Of a DNA stretch of 64,000 bases, positions 42,792 to 52,633 are shown one piece after another. Position numbers and translations under genes: made by a program. The first letter of the stretch is position 1, and every line of letters starts with the position of its first letter. This stretch comes from Ichthyophis bannanicus (Eukaryota > Chordata > Amphibia > Gymnophiona > Ichthyophiidae), in assembly GCA_033557465.1 (NCBI GenBank), contig CM066051.1, positions 103,765,026-103,829,025 of the forward strand. Reading direction: 5' to 3'. The notes beneath the pieces were generated by a model that was given only the letters and a program-made list of their open reading frames with translations, was not told where the DNA came from and ran no database searches.

Positions 42792-45157
42792 CTGGTGTCA
42801 CAGAATGAAAAAAAAACATACAGAGAAAGAAAACTATTAACAAATATCGCAAGTCTGTGGGTCAGGAACATTTTTCACTGTGGCCTCATCTGGATCAGTG
42901 CATTTTAAATAAGGTTAGTCTCTGGACCATGGACAAACTTCACCCCAAGTCTGAAGCCTCCCCTTAAGTGCTTTTCTGCAGTATAATGGGATGTGTTTAG
43001 TAAAGCCCACACCAGTAATGTGTGTATTGTCCATGTTATCAGCGTGGGGGGGCCCATGCTAACTTCAGGGTGCATGTGCGTCCCTCCCGCTGCAGTTAGC
43101 ATAGTGCAAAGACGCAGCCACGTGGGTACACTTAATGCCACCCTTTGAGGTGCTGTTAAGTGCACCCATGCTAAGGAAGCAAGCATTGACCCATCACAGG
43201 ATTTTTAGTGTGGTGACCCATGCTACATTTTGTAATGAAGCACTCTTACCGCATGCTAAACCTCATGCTACTGGGTAGCACGCTTTAGTAAACATGCCCA
43301 GTGCATTTCCTGATGCTTCAGCTTTTCGGATGCTGGTACAAATGATAGTAATTACTGTGCATGTGCTATACAAGGGTCTGCCTGAGGTCCCAGCGGCACA
43401 AGTTATTGCTGAAGACAGAAACTATGACCATATGGTAGCAGTTTTAAACAATATGCATTGGTTACCGGTGATATGCAGAATTTATTTATCTTGTTTCTGC
43501 CTGACGTACATACTGCTTTCTAATGTGTTGAAGAATGAATCGGTCTCCTTGTTACTCTCATACGTTTGTTACAACCTCAACACTTCCAAAAACATCCACC
43601 AGAGTCGGAAGAACACAAATGTGCTGGTCTTTACCTTTACTTTGTAAGAGTTCTTATTGATTTTTCCAGAAAAACCAAACATATTCTTGTTTGAGCTGGT
43701 GTATGAATGATATTGTGCATGTCCACAGGTTGTTGAGCTTGGTCTTATATAGAGATTCTTGGAAAGAGTTAGAAGCACGTTTGCCTGAACTCTTTGACAT
43801 TTATATTATATATTTATATCTTTAGGGCCAGGTTTACTAAATGTTAGCGTGTGCAATCTTTCTCTTTATTCTGCTGCTTGACTGACCGCCCAGCATCAGG
43901 GCGGTTTACAATAAACGGCTGCAACAAGAAAGTGAGAAAGGAACGCCAATGTGGCGCAGGAAAGCCAAGAGGATAGAGCGCACAGAAAGAGCTGGCCATG
44001 GGAATAACACAGGTGCTGCGGCAAATAGTGCATGCTTTCCTTTTCTTATGTGTTACATTTATGATCATGTTACGTTGCCTTTCATTTCCTTTGCTCTCTC
44101 TTCTATGATGGTCTACTTTCACTCAGTTTCTTGCTATCAGTACTGACGTCTTAGTTGCTTGACTGTAATCTAGTCGATATGTTGTTTTAGTGCCCTCTTG
44201 GTTATGTTGCTGTATAGACATTTTATTTGTTTGGAATCTGTTTTATTGTTCCAATTTGATTTAAATTTGTACAGCATTAATAATTAGATGCTACTACTGT
44301 ACACTAGGTGGTGAACAACTTAGGTATTCACTATCAAGTCAAATGGAAACCTGAAATGAATGTATATCACTTAGGTGTGTGATGACAGGCAGTTTATAAA
44401 TGGAATAAATTAAATATTGATTAGTGCCTAAAGAAAGCCTGAGCTGTTCTCCTGCCCCGGATATAAAGAGGGCAACAGAAGCAGGGCTTTGGGAGATGCA
44501 GGTGCTGCATGTCCTGAAGCACAAAATTTGACCTTGAATCCAACACAGGTTGCTTTTGTTCCCTTGATACAGAACAGAGGAGCTCCTGACCTGGTTGCTC
44601 TACGACTGAAACGTTTTCTTTCCCTTGAAATGCCTCAGCCTCTCAGCTCTGGAGAAGTCAGGACTAGCTCTCCTGCTTTGCATCACTGGATAACTTCTTC
44701 AAAACTTTAGATTCCCTGTTGTACACCCCCCCCCCCCCCCGGTTGCCCCTGAATTATTCCAGACATCCTCTCCAAGAGAAATACATCTCACCACCTTAGA
44801 ACTGCCCAGCACTTCCATTTCTGGATAGAAACTTAACAAGTCCTGGCTTTTTTTTTTTTTTTACATTTCCCTTCAGTTCCACAAAACATTCTGATACCTG
44901 TATGGCTCATTGCATACAGAAGAAACGAAAGACATTGGGATCCAAGTTCAAAACTTCCTCATAGGAGCCAGATAATCCTTACCTGCATGTGCACTCGCAG
45001 CTCGTCTCCAGCGGGATCCTCCACAGGTGAAGATAACAGCTCGAATAAACTCTCTGCCGCACAGCTTCACACCATAGGGCGGATTCTGTCCCTCAGCCTT
45101 CACCCGTATCTCCGACACCAGCACCCAGATGGCAACCATGAGTACAAACCTCTGCAT
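42514..45157 (-). CDS. rln3: Relaxin-3 gene, two exons (minus strand)
   Basis: Prepro-relaxin-3, a secreted insulin/relaxin-family neuropeptide that acts on relaxin-family GPCRs. Coding is complement(join(42514..42791, 44983..45157)), 150 residues. Exon 1 gives a signal peptide (MQRFVLMVAIWVLVSEIRVK) and a B chain holding CGREFIRAVIFTCGGSRWRR, with the relaxin receptor motif R-x3-R-x2-I. Exon 2 gives the C-peptide and an A chain ending CCKWGCSKSEISSLC, with the CC-x3-C-x8-C insulin-family pattern. The basic site RRGR lies before the A chain. All six cysteines are present. The intron is 2.19 kb in phase 1, as in other relaxin-family genes. A TATA box lies 60 bp upstream of the ATG. The gene looks intact, and it is the only recognised host gene in the window. 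Confidence 0.93.
43370..43680 (+). mobile_element. L2-like LINE remnant in rln3 intron
   Basis: Plus-strand frame gives YDHMVAVLNNMHWLPVICRI and then CLTYILLSNVLKNESVSLLL. HWLPV-R-I is the L2-like LINE C-terminal signature. Strongly diverged and antisense to rln3. Confidence 0.55.
44983..45157 (-). CDS. rln3: rln3 exon 1 (signal peptide, B chain)
   Basis: I chose ATG at 45157 because the hydrophobic signal sequence starts there. An in-frame upstream ATG at 45232 would precede the TATA box and add a charged leader. The donor is GCAG/GTAAGG, with GT at 44982-44981. 58 full codons plus one base give intron phase 1. Confidence 0.9.
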
Positions 45158-45218
45158 TCTGGGGCTCAGGAATGTGTCCTCCAGGGGGCCCTCTCTCTCT
45201 CTTCTCTCTCCTGCCCCA

Positions 45219-45224
45219 TTTATA
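45219..45224 (-). promoter_or_regulatory. rln3: rln3 TATA box
   Basis: TATAAA on the minus strand (GGTATAAATGG), about 62 bp upstream of the ATG. This would give a 5' UTR of roughly 30-40 bases. An inverted CCAAT motif (GGGATTGGGAAA on minus) lies about 50 bp further upstream, near 45270. Confidence 0.6.
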
Positions 45225-45682
45225 CCTTCCATTCAGGCCCCTCTCCACCTCCCTCCCCTGCACTTTCCCAATCCCATGGCGGGGCTGACCTTTTCTAGCG
45301 ATTCACCTCTGCTGATCTCTTTTAAATGACAATAGAGATACCTCAGTCACCCAAGATTTACTCAAATGGAGATAATTCTTTTGCAAGCATCAGAGATGAG
45401 AAAGTCAGGGATTCATCCCTTGTACTGTGATGGATGGCAGATAACCTTTCCTGGCTAGAATAACATTTCCAGCTTACACAGTAACAGCAGTAAAAGACCA
45501 ACTGGTCCATCTGGGCTACCCACTCTCCCTGTCCACATTGCCACGGACAGATCCCAGCCACCTGCCTTAACGTGGACAGATTTTTATGGATTTCCTCCAC
45601 AGTATTTCTGCTTCCTGGCTAACTGCATGCAAGATTTCTCCTCTTTAGTTCATGCCCAGCACCCCTCCCTTTCCATGTTTAC

Positions 45683-46100
45683 AGTTTATTGGTATTTGAC
45701 ATACCGTTCTTCATAAATAACAGCAGAGCAGTGCAAAAAACTTTAAAAAAGAAAGAGAGGTGTCAGAAAAGAGCTCTCTGTTCATCACAGGAAAGCAAGA
45801 GAGGAGATAAAATCTCAGGCTTACTCAACAGCCGTGCCACAGCAGCCCGTCAGACTTTCCCAAAGGCTTTGGTGAAAAGCTGGTTTTTTTTAGCATGGTC
45901 TTGCATTTTCGCAAGAGGATTCCAAGGGTAATGTTTGGGGTAGGTCGTTCCATGGACAAGATGCCCTAAAATAAAGCTCTGATTGCCAAGTGGACGCTCA
46001 TTCTGCTGTGTTGGCGGGGGGCAAATAGAGCTGGTTGGCATATACTGAGCTCAGGACATGAGGAGAAGTATATAGAGATATCTGTGAGGAGCGATATTTA
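45683..46100 (-). mobile_element. L2-like LINE, 3' part, split by DIRS2
   Basis: Minus-strand LINE with its 3' end near 45683 (GACATACCGTTCTTCATAAA region). It continues at 52233-52340 and 55667-55735, interrupted by DIRS2 and an L1/Tx1 LINE. The wording GGGTAGCCAGTGTACCTGCA in the second piece parallels the L2-like copies at 11870 and 17000. No intact frame. Confidence 0.55.
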
Positions 46101-46290
46101 GGAGAAAGAGTAGTTACTCACCTCTAACAGGTGTTCTCCAGGAGCAGCAGGAATCAGTCCTCACATATGGGTGACATCGACGAAGCTCTTGCGGAGCATT
46201 TCCCCAGCTTTCCATGAAAGCCTTTGGGAATGCAGGCACGCAAGCGCGGTTCCCTTCCCGCCTAAAGGTGCCATCTTACCTCAGTCAAAT
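46101..46290. repeat. DIRS2 terminal inverted repeat (3' side)
   Basis: Shares CCTTTAGGCGGGAAGGGAAC (as reverse complement), CCCATATGTGAGGACTGA and AAGCTTTCATGG-type segments with 52070-52232. Similarity over about 160 bp is high, with scattered changes. Confidence 0.9.
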
Positions 46291-46369
46291 GACATAGCTA
46301 AGAACAGCACACAAAAAAGTAAAAATAAACTATGTACAACTGCAACTCCCAAGGGAGGAGGGAGGGTTG

Positions 46370-46480
46370 TGAGGACTGATTCCTGCTGCTCCTGGAGAAC
46401 ACCTGTTACAGGTGAGTAACTACTCTTTCTCCAGGACCAAGCAGGAAGTCAGTCCTCACATATGGGTGACTCCCTAGCTC
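46370..46480. repeat. DIRS2 internal complementary region
   Basis: The first half (TCCTGGAGAACACCTGTTAC) is complementary to the start of the left terminal repeat. The second half (AGGACCAAGCAGGAAGTCAG) is complementary to the end of the right one. It therefore spans the junction that would form when the two ends meet in a circle. Confidence 0.9.
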
Positions 46481-46593
46481 TGGACTACCAGGAACCCAGG
46501 CTGAACAAGAGAACTCCCTCTAGTCCCAGCATCAAAGAAAGGCTTTTCACTGACAGAACCTCCACCAGTAGCCCAACAGAGGGCAGGAGTTGC

Positions 46594-47471
46594 CTAAACC
46601 TCAAAGAGATTCCAGAGTACTGCCTGGCCAAAAGCACTGTCCCTACGGGACTCCCTTTCCAGACAATAATGGGCAGCAAAAGTCTGGCTTGAAGACCAAG
46701 TAGCAGCCCTGCAGATGTCTATCAACGGTACAGAGCGGAGATGAGCCACTGAGGCAGCCATTGCCCTGACACGATGGGCCGTGACCCGACCCTGCAAAGG
46801 AAGGTCAGCCGCCTTATAAGCCCAGGTGATACAGTCAGCTACCCAGATGGACAAGGTACGCTTGGACACAGCTAACCCCAATTAGGGTCAAAAGAGATGA
46901 AGAGCTGAGTAGCCCTTCTATGTCCCTGCGTACGGTCAAGGTAGAAGGATAAGGCCCTCCTACAGTCCAGGGTATGCAGAACTGCTTCAGCCTGGCTTGC
47001 ATGAGGCCTAGGGAAGAATGTTGGAAGAACATCCTCCTGGTTGAGGTGGAAAGAGGAGACAACCTTTGGGAGGAACTTTGGATGAGTTCTGAGGACTACC
47101 CTGTTCCTATAGAATCTGGTGTAAGGCCTGTCACAGACCAGTGCCTGAAGCTCACTCACTCGCCTAGCCGAGGTTAGGGCTACCAAGAAGAGTGTCTTCC
47201 AGGACAGGAAGCGTAGAGGACAAGTAGCCATCGGCTCAAAAGGTGGGCGAGTCAGCTGCTGCAAGACCACATTCAACTCCCACTCAGGAGCAGGAGGACG
47301 GATTGGAGGCTTTAGCAAGAGCAAGCCTCTGAGAAACCTGGACACCAAGGGGTGAACCGATAGAGAATGTCCTTCCACCAGTGAGTGGTGAGCTGCTAGA
47401 GCTGAGAGGTGGACCCGAACAGAATTGGACTTAAGGCCTTGATTTGATAAGTGCAGTAAGTACTGAAGCAC
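46594..47471 (-). pseudogene. DIRS2 tyrosine recombinase
   Basis: Frame 47471-46872 carries an N-terminal core-binding part (LRFLSWKTLFLVALTSARRV then SELQAL, box I Arg) and VVLRTHPKFLPKVVSSFHLN. A frameshift near 46875 leads to frame 46881-46594 with RVTAHRVRAMAASVAHLRSV (box II His-x-x-Arg) and ICRAATWSSSQTFAAHYCLE, whose Tyr is the nucleophile. All four catalytic positions are recognisable. It inserts the circular DNA form of the element. Confidence 0.85.
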
Positions 47472-47646
47472 TACTGTTACAGTACAGAAGGGATCCTCGG
47501 TACGTAGGTGACACTAGACGGAAATCCTTTTCCATTTAAGAGCATAGGTTTTCCTAGTGGACTGTTTCCTAGAGGCTAGGACAACCTCCTCAACTTCCTG
47601 AGGTAGGCCCCAGGGAGCCAAAACTACCCTTGCAGCCTCCATGCCA

Positions 47647-49587
47647 TCAAATTAAGAACTTTGAGATTGGGGTGCAGAAGGGAACCCGGACCCTGAGAGA
47701 GAAGGTCGGGTTGCAACCCCAGAGGCAGTGGGGGATCCACGGCCAGTTGAAGCAGAAGCGGAAACCAAGGCTGTCTCGGCCACCTGGGAGCCACCAGCAG
47801 GACAGAGGCCTTGTCCTGAAGAATCTTGAACAGAGTTCGGGCCACCAAGGGCGTGGGAGGAAACGCATATAGTAGGGCCCTGAGACCAGGGAATCAGAAA
47901 AGCATCTGCTGCTATCCACAGAGGATGTGGTTGCCTGGAGCAGAACTTTGGCAGCTGTCTGTTCAGAGGACTGGCAAACAGATCTATGGATGGAAGTCCC
48001 CATTTCAGGAAAATCTTCTGAACCACAAAAGGATGGAGCTGCCACTCGTGGGGCTGCAGAATCCTGCTCAACCTGTCTGCCAGGTAGTTGTCCTGTCCAG
48101 GTAGATACACTGCCTTGAGGAGCATGTTGTGCCTGAGAGCAAACAAGCAAAGGGCCTGTGCCTCTTGACAAAGGAGCCTGGACCCAGTTCCGCCCTGCTT
48201 GTTCACATAAAACATGGCTACTTGGTTGTCTGTTTGAACTAGGACAGACTGATGAGCTAGTGTTTGAGAGAAAGTCTTGAGGGCTAACCGAATAGCCCTG
48301 AGTTCCAGTAGATTGATCTGCTGTGTGGCCTCCCAAGAAGACCACAGGCCCTGGGTGCACTTGTCTAGATAATGAGCCCCCCAGCCTTGCAGGGAGGCGT
48401 CCGTGGTCAACACCACTGTGCACCCCCTGCAGCAGATTGGATGGGTGCAGCCACCAGGTGAGGGAGTTCAGAAATTGTCTGGACACCCTTATCCTGTCTC
48501 TGAGGCTGCCTGTGGCTTGTGACCACTGATTCCGAAGGCACCACTGTGCAGGCTGCATATGGAGCCTGACATTGGGGGTCACATGTACTGTCGAAGCCAT
48601 GTGGCCAAGAAGCCTCAGGCAGAGTCTGGCGGAGACCAGTGACCTGCTGAGAAACTGGCTTGCCAAGCTTATCAATCTTTGGGCTCTGTCTTCTGGCAAG
48701 AATGCCTTTGCGAGCAGAGAGTCCAACCTTGCCCCTATGAACTCCAAGTTCTGGGAGGGGAGCAAAGTGGACTTTGCGAAGTTTATGACGAACCCCAGGC
48801 TTTGAAGAAGAGCAATAGTTCTGAGGGTGGCTTGTCTGGCTTCCTGGCATGTCTGACCCCTGATGAGCCAGTCGTCCAGGTAGGGGAAGACAAAGATTCC
48901 CTGATTTCTCAGGTAGGCCGCCACCACTTCCAGGCATTTGGTAAAGACCCTGGGAGCGGAGGTGAGGCCAAAAGGCAGTACTCTGTACTGATAATGGTTT
49001 CCTCCCACAATGAACCTGAGGTACTTTCTGTGGTCTGGATGAATGAGGATGTGAGTGTATGCATCCTTTAGATCCAAGGAGCATAGCCAATCTCCCTGCT
49101 GGAGGTAGGGCAGAAGTGTCCCAAGAGTAAGCATCTTGAACATTTCCTTCTCCAGGAACTTGTTGAGGTTGCGGAGGTCCAGAATAGGTCGAAAACCACC
49201 GGTTCTCTTGGGTACCAGGAAATACCTGGAGTGGAACCCTCGACCGTGTAAGTGGGGAGGCACAGGCTCCACTGCCCTGTCCACCAACAGACCTTGTAGC
49301 TCCTGAAGGAGAAGATCTGTATGCAGGGGAGGCCTTGGAGGCTCCCCTGGAAAGTATGGAGGAGGCAGTTGTTGGAAGTGTAGTGCATAGCCCTTGTGGA
49401 CTATGCTTAACACCCAACTGTCTCCAGTGATGAGTGGCCACTGGTGGGCAAATAGAGCGAGGTGACCTCCTGTGCAGGGTTGGGAGAGCAGGGACGGAGA
49501 GGCTATGCCTAAGGAGTCAAAAACACCCACCCTGCTGAGTGGGAGCAGGGACTGGAGGCTTGGGAGTCCTCTGCCTACGGGGCCCAT
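47647..49587 (-). pseudogene. DIRS2 reverse transcriptase and RNase H
   Basis: The RT runs in one frame from 49587: HSRYFLVPKRTGGFRPILDL, WLCSLDLKDAYTHILIHPDH, YRVLPFGLTSAPRVFTKCLE and the YLDDWLIRG catalytic box. A +1/-2 change near 48415 moves the RNase H to frame 48416-47652, with LTTDASLQGWGAHY (Asp), LLELRAIRLALKTF (Glu), VQTDNQVAMFYVNKQGGTGS (Asp) and LPGQDNYLADRLSR. The first frame happens to stay open to 47647, but its last third is out-of-frame noise. It makes the DNA copy of the element RNA. Confidence 0.85.
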
Positions 49588-49672
49588 TACCCTGCCCCTT
49601 GGCTTGCTGACCCCTAGGGGCAGCTTGGGCAGCCTGATATTGTGAGTACTGTTTGTAGGCAGTGCCTTTCCC

Positions 49673-51820
49673 TTACCCGAGGTGCTCGGTCTCGAGCTGT
49701 GCGGCCTTCTCGGTCATGGGCTTGCCAAACAAGTTCTCACCTCGGCAAGGGACATTGACCAACTTGTCCTGAACCCATGGCTCGAGGTCCGATGACTGCA
49801 GCCATGCTGTGGTAGGCGATGGCCTATATAGATGTGAAAGGCCTGTAAGATAGGCCTGGATTCTAACCCCCACCTTCCTGTTGTTAGAGTAAAGAATTAA
49901 AAGTTAGAAAAATCAGTTTATGACAAAGCTTGCACAATACTTCCATACTAAATGGATACTGTTGCATTCCTCGAGCTAGATATGACCTTACAGTAGAAGT
50001 GTAGTCATAACATAGAATTGTGCCTTTGTTAGACTAGTCTGAGAATGGTGAACAGGGAGCAATAGCCCAGTGAGGGTCCCCGATTGGATAGGTGCAGGGG
50101 GCGTTGGGACCAATAGAAAGTCTGCCTGTATCAAACTGTGAAGCTTGTATATAAGGAAGTTGTTCGCGTTCGCCATTGCTCAGTCCTTTGATGCTTGGGC
50201 CTTGTGCACAATAAATTGGTTTGGATCCTTGCACTGACTCCGGGTATTATTTATTGCATGCTATCAGTGCTGCCACAATGCCTGGCGTCGAGTCGCAATG
50301 CCGGCTGCCGCAACACGGGCCGAAGCCTCGAAGCCATCGTAGGTAGCACGGGACATAAATTTAGAGCATTCCCGAATCCCCGAGGACAAGGACTTGAACC
50401 TCTGCAAGTGTTCCCCGGAGAGACCAGCAGAGAACCCGGCCAGCTCCTTGGCCAGGTCTTGCAGGTACATGCCCATGTACAGCTGGTAAGACTGGACACG
50501 GCAAGCAAGCATCGAGCCCTGGAAGCACTTTCTACCAAAACCATCGAGGTTTCGGGCCTCCCTGCCAGGGGGCATTGCGGAGTGCATCTTCTGACTTTTC
50601 AGGCGATGCATGGCCGATTCCACAACCATGGAATGGTGTGGTAGCTGCACCTTCTGAAAGCCAGTGCTCTTCCTGAGTCGATAGATTGAATCGATCCGCT
50701 TGCTTAAAACCGGCGCTGAGGCCGGTGCCTCCCACATTCGGAAGAGGAGCCGCTCCAGCATCGGAGGAACCGGTACAGTAAAGGCCTCCTTCGGAGGAGA
50801 GTCATACTGCAGGGCCTCGAGCTCCTCGGCTTGAGGCTCCTCCTCGGGGTCCGCAGGGATAGCCAACGCGGTGGCCATATCCTGGACGAACTCCGAGAAC
50901 CGGGTATCCTCCGGAGGGGATCTACTCCGGGGTTCAGACTGCGGTGAGTCCGACGGGACACACCGAGTCTTGAAGGTGTCGGGGGACTCCTCGTCCTCCG
51001 TCTCCCATGCGGACTCGTCCGATGAGGAATCGGGGTCCGACCTCACAGGGCCTGCGAGCACCCGCCCCGATGCCGAAGGCACCGGCGTCGACGCCCTCTG
51101 TCCCGAACGGGAGGTCGAGGGAGACCGCGACCGAGGTCGACCTCGAGCCTTCATGGCTTTGAGTATCGGCTCGGTCTCCGGGGTCGACTTCGAGGTCGAT
51201 GTCCTGGTGGTCGGGGCAGATGCGCCAGACAGGCTGGCCATCAGTGCCCGCTGCTGTTCCATGAAGGCAGACAGTCTGCTCTCCAAGGCTGTCAACCTGA
51301 GACCCAGCTCAGGAGACTCAGCAGCGCCCGACGTTGGCTCTCTGGGAGGAGAGTTCACGAGGACTACAGGGCTTACGTGTCCAGCAGACTCTGGCTTCAG
51401 TCAAGGGACTTTGGAAGGCTTCTCCTGTTCCACGGGCCCAGGGCGATGGTCGGGGGTCTGAGACCTAGCTCTCGAGGAGCCAGGGACCTCTTCCGACGAC
51501 GCCCTCGCGAGCCGCTTCTTCCTCTTCCGTTCCTGGTCGGGGGACCCCCTGTCCGAGGAGCCACGACGGTGCTCGGGATCAGATTCCCGAGATGTCGAGG
51601 CCTCAGATGAGGTCCGGGCCCGGCCGGAGGCCAAGTCAGAAAAGAGCCTTTCCTTCTGATGCTGTCGACTACGCAGTGCCTTGGAAGACATCTTCCCACA
51701 TGGTCCACATGTCTTAGGGTCGTGATCAGGACCGAGGCACCGGAGGCAGCAGTCGTGTGTGTCAGTGAGAGACATCAACTTCTTACACCGATCACACTTT
51801 TTAAAACCGCTGGAGGCCAT
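49673..51820 (-). pseudogene. DIRS2 gag-like protein, interrupted by a solo LTR
   Basis: It starts MASSGFKKCDRCKKLMSLTD, with a Cys-rich N-terminus (CDRC, HDCCLRCLG, CGPC) that may bind metal. A Ser/Arg/Glu-rich region follows (DPEHRRGSSDRGSPDQERKR), then an in-frame stop at 51401-51403. The same frame resumes at 51358 through DSSSDESAWETEDEESPDTF, MLERLLFRMWEAPASAPVLS and LQDLAKELAGFSAGLSGEHL to 50278. The solo LTR at 49808-50277 splits it there. The remainder is TAWLQSSDLEPWVQDKLVNV, then PCRGENLFG near 49740. Confidence 0.75.
49808..50277 (+). mobile_element. Solo LTR (470 bp) inside DIRS2 gag
   Basis: It starts TGTGGTAGGCGATGG and ends CAGTGCTGCCACA, flanked by a perfect ATGC duplication (49804-49807 and 50278-50281). 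Promoter signals are in textbook order on the plus strand: CCAAT at 50110, TATATAAGG at about 50148-50156, AATAAA at about 50209-50214, then 63 bp to the end. Removing the LTR and one ATGC restores continuity of the surrounding gag region. It is a short classical endogenous-retrovirus LTR, distinct from families A-C and without an ORF. Confidence 0.88.
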
Positions 51821-52069
51821 CGGGGAAAAAAGAGTCCCCGCGAGGTCAAAGGACCGGCCTTCCAGGGAAAAAGAGAAAAAAGGGCACGAACGCCAGCCAC
51901 GAAGGGCAAAAACCGAAAAAAGAAGATCAGGCTCGATACCGGTGTACCGAACCCGGCGGGAGTGGAACCGGCGTCGAACCGGGAAGAAAAAATAGCGAAA
52001 AATCGCAAGAAATCTAACAATTTTCCGGGATGACTAGGACTCACGTCCGGTGGGCTTCACGGAAAACGA

Positions 52070-52232
52070 GAGACTGAGGTAAGATGGCACCTTTAGGCGG
52101 GAAGGGAACCGCGCATGCGTGCCTACATTCCCAAAGGCTTTCATGGAAAGCTTGGGAAATGCTCCGCAAGGGCTTCATCGACATCAATGTCACCCATATG
52201 TGAGGACTGACTTCCTGCTTGGTCCTGGAGAA
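52070..52232. repeat. DIRS2 terminal inverted repeat (5' side)
   Basis: Inverted copy of 46101-46290. It ends GGTCCTGGAGAA, whose complement forms half of the internal complementary region. Confidence 0.9.
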
Positions 52233-52340
52233 CTGGGATATATGGCTTTATATGTCAGGATCAAGATTTGACATGGTATTCTGGACCGTATGGGTAGCCA
52301 GTGTACCTGCAGAAACAGAGTTATAGAATCGGATGTGTGG
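52233..52340 (-). mobile_element. L2-like LINE, middle piece
   Basis: Continuation of the LINE at 45683-46100. It ends ATCGGATGTGTGG, which is repeated as ATTGGATGTGTGG at 55654-55666, where the LINE resumes. Confidence 0.55.
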
Positions 52341-52633
52341 GTAAAAAAAGGGAATCCTTTTGGGGATCCAAAATGGTGGATGACAGGCAGCCCGCACTTA
52401 GCGGTCAGAGGAAGGTCAGATCTGCTGCCTGACAGACCTCCTCTGTGTTACCTCTTGGGTCTGGTCTGCTTGATTCTTTCCTGCATTCAGAGCGCCAACC
52501 AGTGGCGTTGGGGGAGAAAAGCCCAGCTGTTTTGATGCCAGACTCAGGCAGCTCGGTGCTTTACTCAGGTGCAGACATCTCCTCCCCCGAGTTGCGGAGA
52601 CCTCTGAAGTTGGCGTCGGTGGCAGTGAGTCCA

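Larger units (their letters stand above)
46101..52232 (-). mobile_element. DIRS2: structurally complete DIRS-type retrotransposon
   Basis: 6.1 kb, minus strand, in the order inverted repeat (52070-52232), gag (51820 downward), RT plus RNase H (49587-47647), tyrosine recombinase (47471-46594), internal complementary region (46370-46480) and inverted repeat (46101-46290). The two ends share GGAGAA and are inverted copies over about 160 bp. A solo LTR (49808-50277) has inserted in gag. The element lies in an L2-like LINE without a target duplication, as expected for recombinase-mediated integration. Frameshifts in each gene make it inactive, but it is by far the best preserved DIRS here. Confidence 0.9.

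Noticed and set aside
42905..43300. MITE in the rln3 intron, from recurring TTTAGTAAA and CATGCTAA motifs
   Set aside because: The motifs are scattered and I could not define inverted ends or a target duplication.
45158..45232. Upstream rln3 ATG at 45232 giving a longer leader
   Set aside because: It lies upstream of the TATA box and adds a charged segment before an obvious signal peptide.
47647..48414. Last third of the 646-codon DIRS2 frame as a real protein
   Set aside because: The RNase H motifs are in another frame (48416-47652), so this part is chance openness after a frameshift.
48407..49441. 344-codon minus-strand frame overlapping DIRS2 RT
   Set aside because: A shadow frame of the RT, without motifs.
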